Of a stretch of DNA of 33,177 nucleotides, positions 15,675-23,926 are shown piece by piece. The stretch's first letter is position 1. Each line of letters begins with the position of its first letter. The notes beneath the pieces are model-generated. The model saw only the letters and a list, made by a program, of their open reading frames with translations, did no database searches and was not told where the DNA came from. The stretch covers positions 1 through 33,177 of the forward strand of contig CAZPMO010000033.1 of NCBI GenBank assembly GCA_964587515.1, in the 5' to 3' direction. The DNA comes from CAZPMO01 sp964587515 (GTDB taxonomy: Bacteria > Pseudomonadota > Alphaproteobacteria > MPNO01). The translations under genes and the position numbers were made by a program.

Positions 15675-16127
15675 TCACGCGATTGTGCGCGTCTCGAGGT
15701 CGAGAAGGTACCGCTTGCTGCCGAGCCCGTCGCCGCCGGAATAGCCGGTCAGCTTGCCGTTGCCGCCGACCACGCGGTGGCAAGGGATGACGATCGGAAT
15801 CGGGTTGCGGCCGCATGCACCGCCCACCGCGCGCGGTCCCGATCCGATCGTGCGCGCGAGGTCGCCATAGGTTTGGGTCTCACCAAATGGGATGCGTCGC
15901 ATTGCCGACCAAACGTTCCGTTGATGGGTTGTGCCGGCGGGGTTCAGGGGAAGCGAAAAATCCGTGCGCTCGCCATCGAAGAATTCCCGGAGCTGGTCGC
16001 GGGCGAGTCCCAGGAGGCCGGTTTCCTCTGATGTCGTCGACCAGCCCCAGCCGATGGTTACGATCGCGCCGTCTTCTTCGTGCAACGTGAGTGGCCCCAT
16101 CGGGGAATGCATCGCGAGGTTTGGCAT
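15675..16127 (-). CDS. ogt: Methylated-DNA-[protein]-cysteine S-methyltransferase
   Basis: A 150-residue suicide DNA-repair protein that removes alkyl groups from O6-alkylguanine. The active-site Cys is C116 in NPIPIVIPCHRVV. The helix-turn-helix RNVWSAMRRIPFGETQTYGD, with the DNA-intercalating arginine region PRAVGGACGRNP, precedes it. No Ada-type N-terminal domain is present, so this is the Ogt class. It lies 12 bp downstream of the DUF255 gene's stop, probably in the same operon. Confidence 0.94.
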   Translation of the reverse strand: MPNLAMHSPMGPLTLHEEDGAIVTIGWGWSTTSEETGLLGLARDQLREFFDGERTDFSLPLNPAGTTHQRNVWSAMRRIPFGETQTYGDLARTIGSGPRAVGGACGRNPIPIVIPCHRVVGGNGKLTGYSGGDGLGSKRYLLDLETRTIA

Positions 16128-16139
16128 CGGTGAACTTCT

Positions 16140-18161
16140 TTACGGTGAGCCGAACATCTCGATCAGTTTAGCAGGCTCCGTCACGGGAAGAGAACAGGTT
16201 TCACCCGTACACACATAGGCCGTCACGCGCCCGTCGATTTGCCCTTTGCCGGCGGCGGGGTGACCCGGCGGTAGCGTGTCTTCGGGCTCTACCACGGTGA
16301 TCAGCCGGCTGGGCGGCGCGGCGTCGTTGGCCGCGCGGACCATCGATTTCGTATCGTCGTCTTCCCCACGCGCGCCGACAATGACGATCTGGAAGGTGCG
16401 TTGCAGCGTTTCCGACGCGTTTAGCAGGGTCGCCAGCGGGAAGAAGTTTTGCGCGGCTTCGCCGGAAAACGCGGTGATCGTTTCGGCGGCGCGTTTTCGA
16501 TAGGCGTCATCGCCGGTCAGGAAGTAAAGTTTCGCGAGGACATCGGCAATAACGCCGTTGCCGGCCGGCGTAGCGTTGTCGGCGGCCGATTTACGCCGCA
16601 CGATAAGGGCTTCCGCATCGTCGGCGGTAAAGAAATAGCCGCCATTGGCGAGATCGAGATAATGCCGGTCGAGAATTTCGATCCAGCCCCTCGCCTGCGC
16701 CAGCGCATGGTCCCATCCGGTGGCTTCATAAAGCGCGAGCGCGCCCCGGCACATGTTCGCGTAGTCATCGAGGGTCGCGGCGTGCAGCGCCCGCCCGTTG
16801 CGCCAACTATGAAAAAGCCGGCCGTTTTCCGCCATCGTTTCGATAACGAATTTAAATGCGGTTCGCGCCGCGCCGATCCAGTCGGGGCGCTCGAACACCG
16901 CGCCGGCGTTGGCGAGCGCCGCGATCATCAGACCGTTCCAGTCGGCCAGCACCTTGTCGTCCCAGCCGGGGCGGATGCGTTTCGCCCGGGCGTCCAGCAA
17001 GGTGGCGCGGCAACGGGTGAGGATTTTTTCCTGGTCGGCGTCGAACGGTCCGGCGCCGTGGTTGCGGTTGAGAATGTTTTTATGTTCCCAGTTGCCGTTG
17101 GCGGTGACGTCATAGGCCGTTTTGAACAGCGCGGCGTCCCGATCGAGAATTTGGTCGATCTCGGCTTCGCCCCAGACATAGAATTTGCCTTCCTCGCCCT
17201 CGCTGTCTGCATCGAGGGTGGCCGCGAAACCGCCGCCGTCCGCGATCATTTCGCGGAATATCCAATCGACGGTCTCGGTAACGCGCTGTTCATAAAGGGG
17301 ATTGCGGGTCGATTGCCAGGCCGCGGTCAGCAGATCGATGAGCTGGGCGTTGTCGTAGAGCATTTTTTCGAAATGGGGCGCGAGCCAAATCTCGTCGGTC
17401 GAATAGCGCGCGTAGCCGCCGCCGAGATGGTCATAGATACCGCCCTGGCTCATTTTGTCGAGCGCCAGCAGGACCGCGTCGCGGCAGTCGGTGTCGCCGA
17501 TGCGTCGCCAGGCGCGCCACACTAGATCGAGGATCGAGGGGTTGGGGAACTTCGGCGCGCCGCCGATGCCGCCATTGACCATGTCGAATTCGCGGGTCAG
17601 GCGCCGCGCCGCTTCATCGTTGAAATCGAGCGCCATCATGCCGCCCGCCTGCGATTGGGAGAGGGTGGCGAGGTTCGAGCGCAGGCTATCCACTGCTTCG
17701 GCGACCTTATCGGGATTGGCGCGATAGAATTCCGCGATGGCCCGCAATACGTCCGGGAAGCCCGGTCGGCCATAGCGGCTGTCGGGTGGAAAATAGGTGC
17801 CGCCCCAGAAGGGTTCGCCGTCCGGGGTCAGGAACATGGTCAGCGGCCAGCCGCCCTGCTGACCCGTGATCATCAAGGCGTGCTGATAAATCGCGTCGAT
17901 ATCCGGGCGCTCCTCGCGGTCCACCTTTATGTTGACGAACAGCTCGTTCATCAGCGTCGCGGTGTCGTGATCCTCGAAGCTTTCATGGGCCATGACGTGG
18001 CACCAGTGACAAGCGGCGTATCCCACCGAAAGCAGGACCGGGCGGCTTTGATCGCGGGCCAGCTCTAGCGCTTCCGGGCCCCAGGCGCGCCAGTGGACAG
18101 GATTGTCGGCGTGCTGTAGCAGGTAGGGGCTGGTTTCCTTGTGGAGCGTGTTCTCGGTCAT
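16140..18161 (-). CDS. DUF255 thioredoxin-fold / six-hairpin glycosidase-like protein (YyaL/SPATA20 family)
   Basis: A 673-residue protein. The N-terminal domain opens with ETSPYLLQHADNPVHW and carries a thioredoxin-like CxxC in YAACHWCHVMAHESFED (about 47-63). After about residue 180 follows an alpha/alpha-barrel-like region, including HLGGGYARYSTDEIWLAPHFE and YDNAQLIDLLTAAW. The family is widespread, from bacteria to human SPATA20, and its biochemical role is still unclear. No signal peptide is visible, so it is likely cytosolic. It diverges from mnmE, with 117 bp between the starts. Confidence 0.9.
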   Translation of the reverse strand: MTENTLHKETSPYLLQHADNPVHWRAWGPEALELARDQSRPVLLSVGYAACHWCHVMAHESFEDHDTATLMNELFVNIKVDREERPDIDAIYQHALMITGQQGGWPLTMFLTPDGEPFWGGTYFPPDSRYGRPGFPDVLRAIAEFYRANPDKVAEAVDSLRSNLATLSQSQAGGMMALDFNDEAARRLTREFDMVNGGIGGAPKFPNPSILDLVWRAWRRIGDTDCRDAVLLALDKMSQGGIYDHLGGGYARYSTDEIWLAPHFEKMLYDNAQLIDLLTAAWQSTRNPLYEQRVTETVDWIFREMIADGGGFAATLDADSEGEEGKFYVWGEAEIDQILDRDAALFKTAYDVTANGNWEHKNILNRNHGAGPFDADQEKILTRCRATLLDARAKRIRPGWDDKVLADWNGLMIAALANAGAVFERPDWIGAARTAFKFVIETMAENGRLFHSWRNGRALHAATLDDYANMCRGALALYEATGWDHALAQARGWIEILDRHYLDLANGGYFFTADDAEALIVRRKSAADNATPAGNGVIADVLAKLYFLTGDDAYRKRAAETITAFSGEAAQNFFPLATLLNASETLQRTFQIVIVGARGEDDDTKSMVRAANDAAPPSRLITVVEPEDTLPPGHPAAGKGQIDGRVTAYVCTGETCSLPVTEPAKLIEMFGSP

Positions 18162-18278
18162 TGCCTCGTGATTTGCATAGGACGGGCCGGGAGGTCAAGT
18201 GGTGTGCGGTGAGCATCGCACGGTTCCACGCGTGAGGGAATTCGAAGGGCTCGAAAAGAGGTACGTTTCGGTAACGAA

Positions 18279-19595
18279 ATGGAAATGTGGACCATATTCG
18301 CCCTCGCGACGCCGCCGGGCCGGGGAGGGATCGCCGTTTTCCGGATTTCCGGGCCGAACGCGGGGGAGTCTCTGCGACGGCTGACAAACCGCGAAATTCC
18401 GCGACCGCGTGAGGTTACCCGCCGCATATTCCGGGACCCGGGAAACGATGACCCGATCGACGATGGGGTTGCGATCTGGTATCCCGCGCCCCGGAGCTAC
18501 ACCGGCGAGGATGTCGTCGAATTGCAGGTTCATGGGGGGCCGGCGGTCACGGCGGGCGTCATGGCCGCGCTGTCGGGTCTGCAGGGGTTGCGCCTCGCCG
18601 AGCCCGGTGAATTCACGCGGCGCGCTTTTGAGAACGGCAAGCTCGACCTGACCGCCGCCGAGGGGATCGCCGATCTCGTCGCCGCCGAGTCCGCGGCGCA
18701 ACGACGCCAGGCGCTGGCCCAGACGCGGGGCCGGCTCGGGGCGCTCTATGAGGGTTGGCGCGCGGATTTGGTTCGGGCGCTGGCCCATATCGAGGCCTGG
18801 ATCGACTTTCCCGAGGAGCCTATCCCGGACTCCGTGAGTGACGAAATAGATCATAAAATCAATGTGTTAATAAGGGATATCTCGACCCATCTCGATGATG
18901 GCGGGCGTGGCGAACGGCTGCGGCGCGGATTGTCGGTGGCGATCCTCGGCGCGCCGAATGCCGGTAAATCGAGCCTGCTGAATGTCCTGGCGCGACGCGA
19001 CGCGGCGATCGTTTCGGAAGCGGAAGGAACAACCCGGGACGTCATCGAGGTCCATTTGGACATCGGCGGCTATCCTGTGATGGTGGCCGATACGGCGGGG
19101 CTGCGCGATTCCGCCGAAGCGGTCGAACAGGAGGGCGTGCGGCGGGCGTTGGATCGCGCCGAATCGGCCGATCTGCGGCTGGTGCTTTTCGATGTGACCG
19201 TCGAGCGTGATGCGGCGAGCCTGGCGCTCGTGGACGAGGCGGCGATCGTGGTTGCCAACAAGGTCGATCTTCGCTCCCCCGGCGCCGCGTCAGCCGACGG
19301 AATCGAAGTTTCCGCCGCGACAGGCGAGGGGATCGATGCGTTGATCGCGGAGATTGGGCGGTTCGCCGTCCAAAGGCTCGGAGAGAGCGAGGAGCCCGCC
19401 TTGACACGGGCGCGTCATCGGGCCGCGCTCGAGGAATGTGTCGCCGCGCTTCGCCGGGCCCATGCGGTTGGGGAGGTCGAGCTGCGGGCCGAGGATCTCA
19501 GGTTGGCGATGCGCGCGTTGGGGCGCATTACCGGTCGCATCGATGTGGAAGATCTGCTGGATGTTATTTTCCGCGATTTCTGTATCGGAAAGTAA
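18279..19595 (+). CDS. mnmE: tRNA uridine-5-carboxymethylaminomethyl(34) synthesis GTPase MnmE
   Basis: A 438-residue protein. It has an N-terminal tetrahydrofolate-binding domain (TIFALATPPGRGGIAVFRIS; SYTGEDVVELQVHGG), a helical domain, and an inserted G domain with G1 GAPNAGKSSLLN (about 224-235), G3 DTAGL and G4 NKVD. It ends with the invariant FCIGK, whose Cys is needed for function. With MnmG it modifies the wobble uridine of certain tRNAs. The first ATG is at 18279, and a second, two codons on, is equally plausible. A parS site and a hairpin follow its stop. Confidence 0.96.
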   Translation: MEMWTIFALATPPGRGGIAVFRISGPNAGESLRRLTNREIPRPREVTRRIFRDPGNDDPIDDGVAIWYPAPRSYTGEDVVELQVHGGPAVTAGVMAALSGLQGLRLAEPGEFTRRAFENGKLDLTAAEGIADLVAAESAAQRRQALAQTRGRLGALYEGWRADLVRALAHIEAWIDFPEEPIPDSVSDEIDHKINVLIRDISTHLDDGGRGERLRRGLSVAILGAPNAGKSSLLNVLARRDAAIVSEAEGTTRDVIEVHLDIGGYPVMVADTAGLRDSAEAVEQEGVRRALDRAESADLRLVLFDVTVERDAASLALVDEAAIVVANKVDLRSPGAASADGIEVSAATGEGIDALIAEIGRFAVQRLGESEEPALTRARHRAALEECVAALRRAHAVGEVELRAEDLRLAMRALGRITGRIDVEDLLDVIFRDFCIGK

Positions 19596-19610
19596 CGGTT
19601 AAAAAGGAAT

Positions 19611-19624
19611 GTTTCACGTGAAAC
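19611..19624. promoter_or_regulatory. parS centromere site 1 (mnmE-mnmG intergenic)
   Basis: GTTTCACGTGAAAC is a perfect 14-bp palindrome and, with the preceding T, fits the parS consensus TGTTTCACGTGAAACA apart from the last base. ParB loads here and spreads by a CTP-driven clamp mechanism. The site lies 16 bp after the mnmE stop and about 9 kb from the proposed origin, close to the parS-origin spacing reported for Caulobacter. Confidence 0.95.
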
Positions 19625-19651
19625 GCCGGGCGGAATAGGGCGCCCGGCTTT
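19625..19651 (+). terminator. GC-rich hairpin after mnmE and parS, possible weak terminator
   Basis: GCCGGGCG (19625-19632) and CGCCCGGC (19641-19648) form an 8-bp perfect stem with an 8-nt loop, followed only by TTTG. The short T-run makes termination uncertain. It abuts the parS palindrome on one side and the -35 element proposed for mnmG on the other. Confidence 0.45.
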
Positions 19652-19678
19652 GACAGTGATGTGCGGCGTCACTACATT
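19650..19678 (+). promoter_or_regulatory. Candidate sigma70 promoter for mnmG
   Basis: A perfect -35 TTGACA (19650-19655) and TACATT (19673-19678) are separated by 17 bp. A start about 7 nt downstream would fall at 19685, one base before the mnmG ATG, implying a leaderless or near-leaderless mRNA. Confidence 0.62.
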
Positions 19679-19685
19679 CCAAATC

Positions 19686-21486
19686 ATGAGCAGCTATGAT
19701 GTTTTGGTAGTCGGCGGTGGACACGCCGGGTGTGAAGCGGCCGCCGCCTCGGCGCGCCTCGGCGCGCGAACCCTGCTGCTGACCCATCGGATCGAGACCA
19801 TTGGCGAGATGTCGTGCAATCCGGCCATCGGCGGGTTGGGTAAGGGGCATCTGGTACGCGAGATCGACGCGCTCGATGGGCTGATGGGAAGGGCGATCGA
19901 TCGGGCCGGAATCCAGTTTCGCATGCTGAACCGCAGCCGTGGGCCGGCTGTCCGCGGCCCACGCGCCCAGGCCGATCGCGCGCTATATCGCGCCGCGATG
20001 CGTGATATCATGGAAAATCAGTCGAATCTTGAGTTGCGGGCCGGTGCGGTCGAGGATTTGAGCCTCGATGACGCTGGCGCGGTGTGCGGCGTGGTTCTTT
20101 CCGGTGGCGAGACGATCCCCTGTTCCCGCGTAGTTCTGACCACCGGAACGTTTTTGCGTGGATTGATGCATATCGGCGAGACCAAGATCNNNNNNNNNNG
20201 GGACACCGCCCCGGCTCGACGGCCGCACCATCGACTGGTCCGGTCTTGAGCCGCAGCCGGGCGACGATTCGCCGGCGCCCTTTTCTTTCCTGACACAGGC
20301 GATCACAACGCCTCAGATCGATTGCCATATGACGTGGACCACACCGGCCACACATCAGGTGATCGTCGATAATCTGGACCGGGCGCCTTTATACTCGGGC
20401 CAGATCGAGGGGACGGGGCCGCGCTATTGCCCGTCTATCGAGGACAAGGTGGTGCGGTTCGCCGATCGGTCGCACCATCAAATATTTCTGGAGCCCGAGG
20501 GGCTCGAAGACCACACGGTCTATCCCAACGGCATCTCCACGTCGCTGCCCGAAGAGGTCCAGGCGGCGATGCTCAAAACCATTCCGGGTCTCGAACAAGC
20601 CCGGATTATCAGGCCCGGATACGCGATCGAATATGATTTCGTCGATCCGCGCGAACTCGACCCTTCCCTGGAAACCCGGCGCGTGCCGGGGCTTTATCTC
20701 GCCGGTCAGATAAACGGCACCACCGGATACGAAGAGGCCGCGGGGCAGGGCCTGATTGCCGGGCTGAACGCCGCTTTGGCGGTAGCGGGGTCGGTCGGGT
20801 TCACGTTGAGCCGCACCGAGGCCTATATCGGGGTGATGATCGACGACCTGGTCACCCAGGGTACCCGCGAGCCTTACCGCATGTTCACCTCACGGGCCGA
20901 ATACCGCCTGCGGCTACGCGCTGATAACGCCGATCAACGTCTTACCCCGTTGGGTATTGATATAGGCTGCGTCGGCCGAGAACGCGAGATCGTTTTCGAA
21001 GTGAAACAAAAGGCGCTGACGGCGGCGCGGGAATTGCTGGGTGCATTACGCGCGAGCCCCGATCGCCTGGTCGCGGCCGGCATTTCCGTTTCCCGTGATG
21101 GCGAAATGCGAAGCGCAGAGCGGCTTCTGGCCTATAACGGCGTCGGGTATGAGGATCTCGCTACAGTCTGGCCCGAAACCCGTAATATTCCCATCGAAAT
21201 CCTGACACAGCTTGAGATCGATTCCCGGTATGCGGGATACCTCGAGCGTCAGGAGGCCGATATTGAACTGTGCCGGCGCGATGAGAAGCTGATATTGCCG
21301 ACCGGGCTGGATTACGACGGCGTTGGCGGGCTGTCGAACGAAATCCGCGAAAAGCTCCAGATGGCAAGACCCGCGACCTTGGGCGCCGCGGGCCGCATCG
21401 CGGGCGTCACGCCGGCCGCCCTGACAGCGCTTTTGCGCCACGTCCGGAATAGCGATCGGCGTGTTGCCTCCGGCGCCGCCGAATAA
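19686..21486 (+). CDS. mnmG: tRNA uridine-5-carboxymethylaminomethyl(34) synthesis enzyme MnmG (interrupted by an assembly gap)
   Basis: FAD-dependent partner of MnmE. The FAD motif DVLVVGGGHAGCEAA (residues 4-18) and GEMSCNPAIGGLGKGHLVRE are present before the gap. After it come GTPPRLDGRTIDW, GPRYCPSIEDKV, the LEPEGLEDHTVYPNG loop and the C-terminal helical domain ending near AAE. The reading frame shifts by one across the ten Ns (20190-20199). Because related proteins have about 29 residues between HIGETKI and GTPPR, roughly 87 bp are missing and the shift is an artefact, not a mutation. The ATG at 19686 has no ribosome-binding site. Frames open upstream from 19650 would precede the likely transcription start. 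Confidence 0.93.
20190..20199. other. Assembly gap of ten Ns within mnmG
   Basis: Ten unresolved bases. The flanking protein sequence indicates that about 87 bp, a multiple of three, belong here, so the N count is a placeholder. Confidence 0.97.
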
Positions 21487-21521
21487 TACTCAACAACCGC
21501 CGCCAGTAAGGGTGCCGTGCC

Positions 21522-22166
21522 GTGACGCCGGAAGTATTCCGCGAGGCGACAAATGTTTCACGTGAAACCCTGGACCGGCTCCGGGTCTATGCCGATTGCC
21601 TGACCCGTTGGCAGTCGCGCATAAATCTTGTGGCGCGCGACAGCCTGTCCGATCTGTGGGGGCGTCACATGCTTGATTCCGCGCAACTCGTCCCCCATAT
21701 TTCAGGCGGTTCCGGGACCGTAACGGACCTTGGCAGCGGCGCCGGTTTTCCCGGGCTGGTGATTTCGATCATCACCGGGCAAGAGGCGCGGCTGATCGAA
21801 GCAGATGAACGCAAGGCGGCATTCCTGCGCGAGGCGATCCGGCTCACCGAAGCTCCGGCAACGGTCCACAATGTACGAATCGAGGCGATCGAACCATGGC
21901 CGACCCGATTTATCACCGCCCGCGCGCTGGCGCCGCTCGACAAGCTGATCGCCCTTGCCTGGCCGTTTCTTGAGATATCCGCGGATATATCCACCGGAAT
22001 TTCCGCATCATGCCTGTTCCTGAAGGGGGCAAAGTGGCGAGACGAATTGACCAAAGCCCGAAAATCGTGGCATATCGACGTCGAGACAAGCGCGAGCCAG
22101 ACCCATCATTCCGGCCGCGTATTGGTCCTGCGGGACATTGCGCCACGGCATACCGCGCCAAAGTGA
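21522..22166 (+). CDS. rsmG: 16S rRNA (guanine(527)-N(7))-methyltransferase RsmG (GidB)
   Basis: A 214-residue SAM-dependent methyltransferase that modifies G527 in the 530 loop of 16S rRNA. Loss of RsmG is known in other bacteria to cause low-level streptomycin resistance. The SAM motif is TVTDLGSGAGFPGLV, preceded by the family sequences NLVARDSLSDLWGRHMLDSA and NVSRETLDRLRVY. The start is GTG at 21522, 35 bp after mnmG. The NVSRET codons coincide with a parS site, so the DNA there serves two functions. Confidence 0.95.
   Translation: MTPEVFREATNVSRETLDRLRVYADCLTRWQSRINLVARDSLSDLWGRHMLDSAQLVPHISGGSGTVTDLGSGAGFPGLVISIITGQEARLIEADERKAAFLREAIRLTEAPATVHNVRIEAIEPWPTRFITARALAPLDKLIALAWPFLEISADISTGISASCLFLKGAKWRDELTKARKSWHIDVETSASQTHHSGRVLVLRDIAPRHTAPK
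21555..21568. promoter_or_regulatory. parS centromere site 2 (inside rsmG)
   Basis: GTTTCACGTGAAAC, preceded by T, is identical over the palindrome to parS site 1 and lies 1,944 bp from it. It encodes VSRET in the rsmG frame. parS embedded in rsmG is known in other bacteria. Confidence 0.94.
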
Positions 22167-22199
22167 CCGAGCCCCGATGATACCCGATGATGCCAAATC

Positions 22200-23024
22200 A
22201 TGAATGAGCAGCCTTTCCCGTCCGACGCGCCATTTCGCGACCGGCGGCGCGGCCGCGTCATCGCGGTCGCCAATCAGAAGGGCGGGGTCGGCAAGACCAC
22301 CACTGCGATCAACCTCGCAACCGCGCTGGCCGCCGTGGGCAAAAGGGTGCTCCTGTTCGATATCGACCCCCAGGGAAATGCGTCGACCGGGCTCGGCATC
22401 GGCCATGACCGCCGCAATAGTGGCGCCTATGACGTGATGCTGGATGGCGTCGCGCCGTCCTCCGCCACTGTAACCACGGAAGTTCCCCGTTTGTTCGTTA
22501 TTCCATCGACCATGGATCTTTCCGGCGCCGAGATTGAGCTGATTGACGTCGAGGGACGGGAATACCGCCTCAGGACCGCAATTGCCGCCATTCGCGGCGA
22601 TTATGATTATGTGTTGATCGATTGCCCGCCGGCCCTGGGTCTGCTGACCCTGAACGCGTTCGCGGCGGCCGATGCGGTTCTGGTGCCGCTGCAATGCGAA
22701 TTTCTCGCCCTGGAAGGGCTCAGCCAACTGGTGCGCACCATCGAGCGCGTTCAGCGGTCCTACAATCCACGGTTGTCTATACAGGGTATTGTGTTGACCA
22801 TGTACGACGCCCGCAACAAGCTCAGTTCGCTTGTCGCCGACGATGTGCGGGGCTTTTTCGGAGACAAGGTCTACGACACGGTGATTCCCCGGAACGTCCG
22901 GGTTTCGGAGGCGCCGTCACACGGGAAACCGGTTCTGCTTTATGATCTCCGATGCGCCGGATCGCAGGCCTATGTCCACCTGGCGAGCGAAGTGCTGCGC
23001 CGGGAAGAGGGGGTTCAGCCATGA
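22200..23024 (+). CDS. parA: Chromosome partitioning ATPase ParA (Soj)
   Basis: A 274-residue deviant-Walker ATPase. KGGVGKTT (residues 27-34) has the signature first lysine, followed by LLFDIDPQGNASTGLG, DYVLIDCPPALGLLTLNA (Walker B) and VPLQCEFLALEGLSQL. It forms the nucleoid-bound gradient that moves ParB-parS complexes. The short N-terminal leader carries basic residues but no DNA-binding helix-turn-helix, so it is a chromosomal type Ib-like ParA. There is no clear ribosome-binding site before the ATG. The stop overlaps parB by 4 bp. Confidence 0.96.
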   Translation: MNEQPFPSDAPFRDRRRGRVIAVANQKGGVGKTTTAINLATALAAVGKRVLLFDIDPQGNASTGLGIGHDRRNSGAYDVMLDGVAPSSATVTTEVPRLFVIPSTMDLSGAEIELIDVEGREYRLRTAIAAIRGDYDYVLIDCPPALGLLTLNAFAAADAVLVPLQCEFLALEGLSQLVRTIERVQRSYNPRLSIQGIVLTMYDARNKLSSLVADDVRGFFGDKVYDTVIPRNVRVSEAPSHGKPVLLYDLRCAGSQAYVHLASEVLRREEGVQP

Positions 23025-23908
23025 ATGAAGAAAAATCACCCGCCCGTCAGCTCGGTCGCGGGCTTTCGGCGCTGTTCGGCGAGGACACCGCGGATCATTT
23101 CGAAGGTGAAACGGCCGGCGGAACTTATAATGTTCCGATCGAATTCCTGAAGCCCAACCGTTATCAGCCGCGCCAGACATTCGACCAGGAGCAGATCGAA
23201 TCGCTGGTCGCCTCGGTGAAGGAACAGGGCATTCTGCAGCCGATACTGGTGCGCCGCGACGCCGAGCGGGCCGACAGCTATGAAATCATCGCAGGTGAGC
23301 GCCGCTGGCGGGCGGCGCAGATCGCCCAACTGCATGAAGTTCCCGTGGTCATCCGCGATGTCAGCGATGAAAGCGCGTTGGAAATCGCGCTGGTCGAGAA
23401 CATCCAGCGTCAGGATCTCAACCCGCTCGAAGAGGCCGAGGGCTATCAGCGCCTGATGGACGAGTTTTCTCATACTCAGGAACATCTCGCGAACGCGGTC
23501 GGCAAAAGCCGCAGCCATGTCGCGAACACCTTACGGTTGTTAAACCTTCCGGATGGGGTGAAAATTATGCTGTCGGGCGGCGAGCTCAGCGCCGGGCACG
23601 CCCGCGCGCTTTTGAATGCCGAAGACCCGGAAGCCCTGGCGCGGCGGGTCTTGAAGCAGGGCCTCAATGTGCGCCAGACCGAACGTTTATTGCAGCAGGA
23701 AAAATCCGGGCGCGCCAAACCGGGACGCGCCGCTGAAAAAGACCCCGATACGGTGGCGCTTGAAAACGATCTTTCAAACCTGCTTGGCCTGAAGGTCTCT
23801 GTCACGTTCCGCCGAACGGGTGGAGAGCTCGTAATCCATTACAAGACCCTGGACCAGCTCGACGACGTGCTCCACCGTTTGAAGCACGGCGATCAACCGT
23901 CATCTTGA
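23021..23908 (+). CDS. parB: Chromosome partitioning protein ParB (CTPase, parS-binding)
   Basis: A 295-residue protein. The extreme N-terminus RQLGRGLSALFGED stimulates ParA in the family. The CTP-binding motifs are GERRWRA (92-98) and ENIQRQDLNPLEEA (126-139). A helix-turn-helix (about 153-174, HTQEHLANAVGKSRSHVANT) reads parS, and a C-terminal dimerisation domain follows a charged linker. The start at 23021 overlaps the parA stop (ATGA). An open frame 23 codons longer lies inside parA and lacks homology. The gene converges on the transporter ATPase gene with 18 bp between the stops. Confidence 0.96.
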   Translation: MNEEKSPARQLGRGLSALFGEDTADHFEGETAGGTYNVPIEFLKPNRYQPRQTFDQEQIESLVASVKEQGILQPILVRRDAERADSYEIIAGERRWRAAQIAQLHEVPVVIRDVSDESALEIALVENIQRQDLNPLEEAEGYQRLMDEFSHTQEHLANAVGKSRSHVANTLRLLNLPDGVKIMLSGGELSAGHARALLNAEDPEALARRVLKQGLNVRQTERLLQQEKSGRAKPGRAAEKDPDTVALENDLSNLLGLKVSVTFRRTGGELVIHYKTLDQLDDVLHRLKHGDQPSS

Positions 23909-23926
23909 TCGAAAATCTTTAGCGTT

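Noticed and set aside
16449..17525. A 358-codon open frame on the plus strand
   Set aside because: It is entirely antisense to the DUF255 gene, which has clear family motifs. It is a shadow frame.
20190..20199. mnmG as a pseudogene split by a frameshift
   Set aside because: The break coincides exactly with Ns, and both halves show intact conserved sequence, so an assembly gap explains it.
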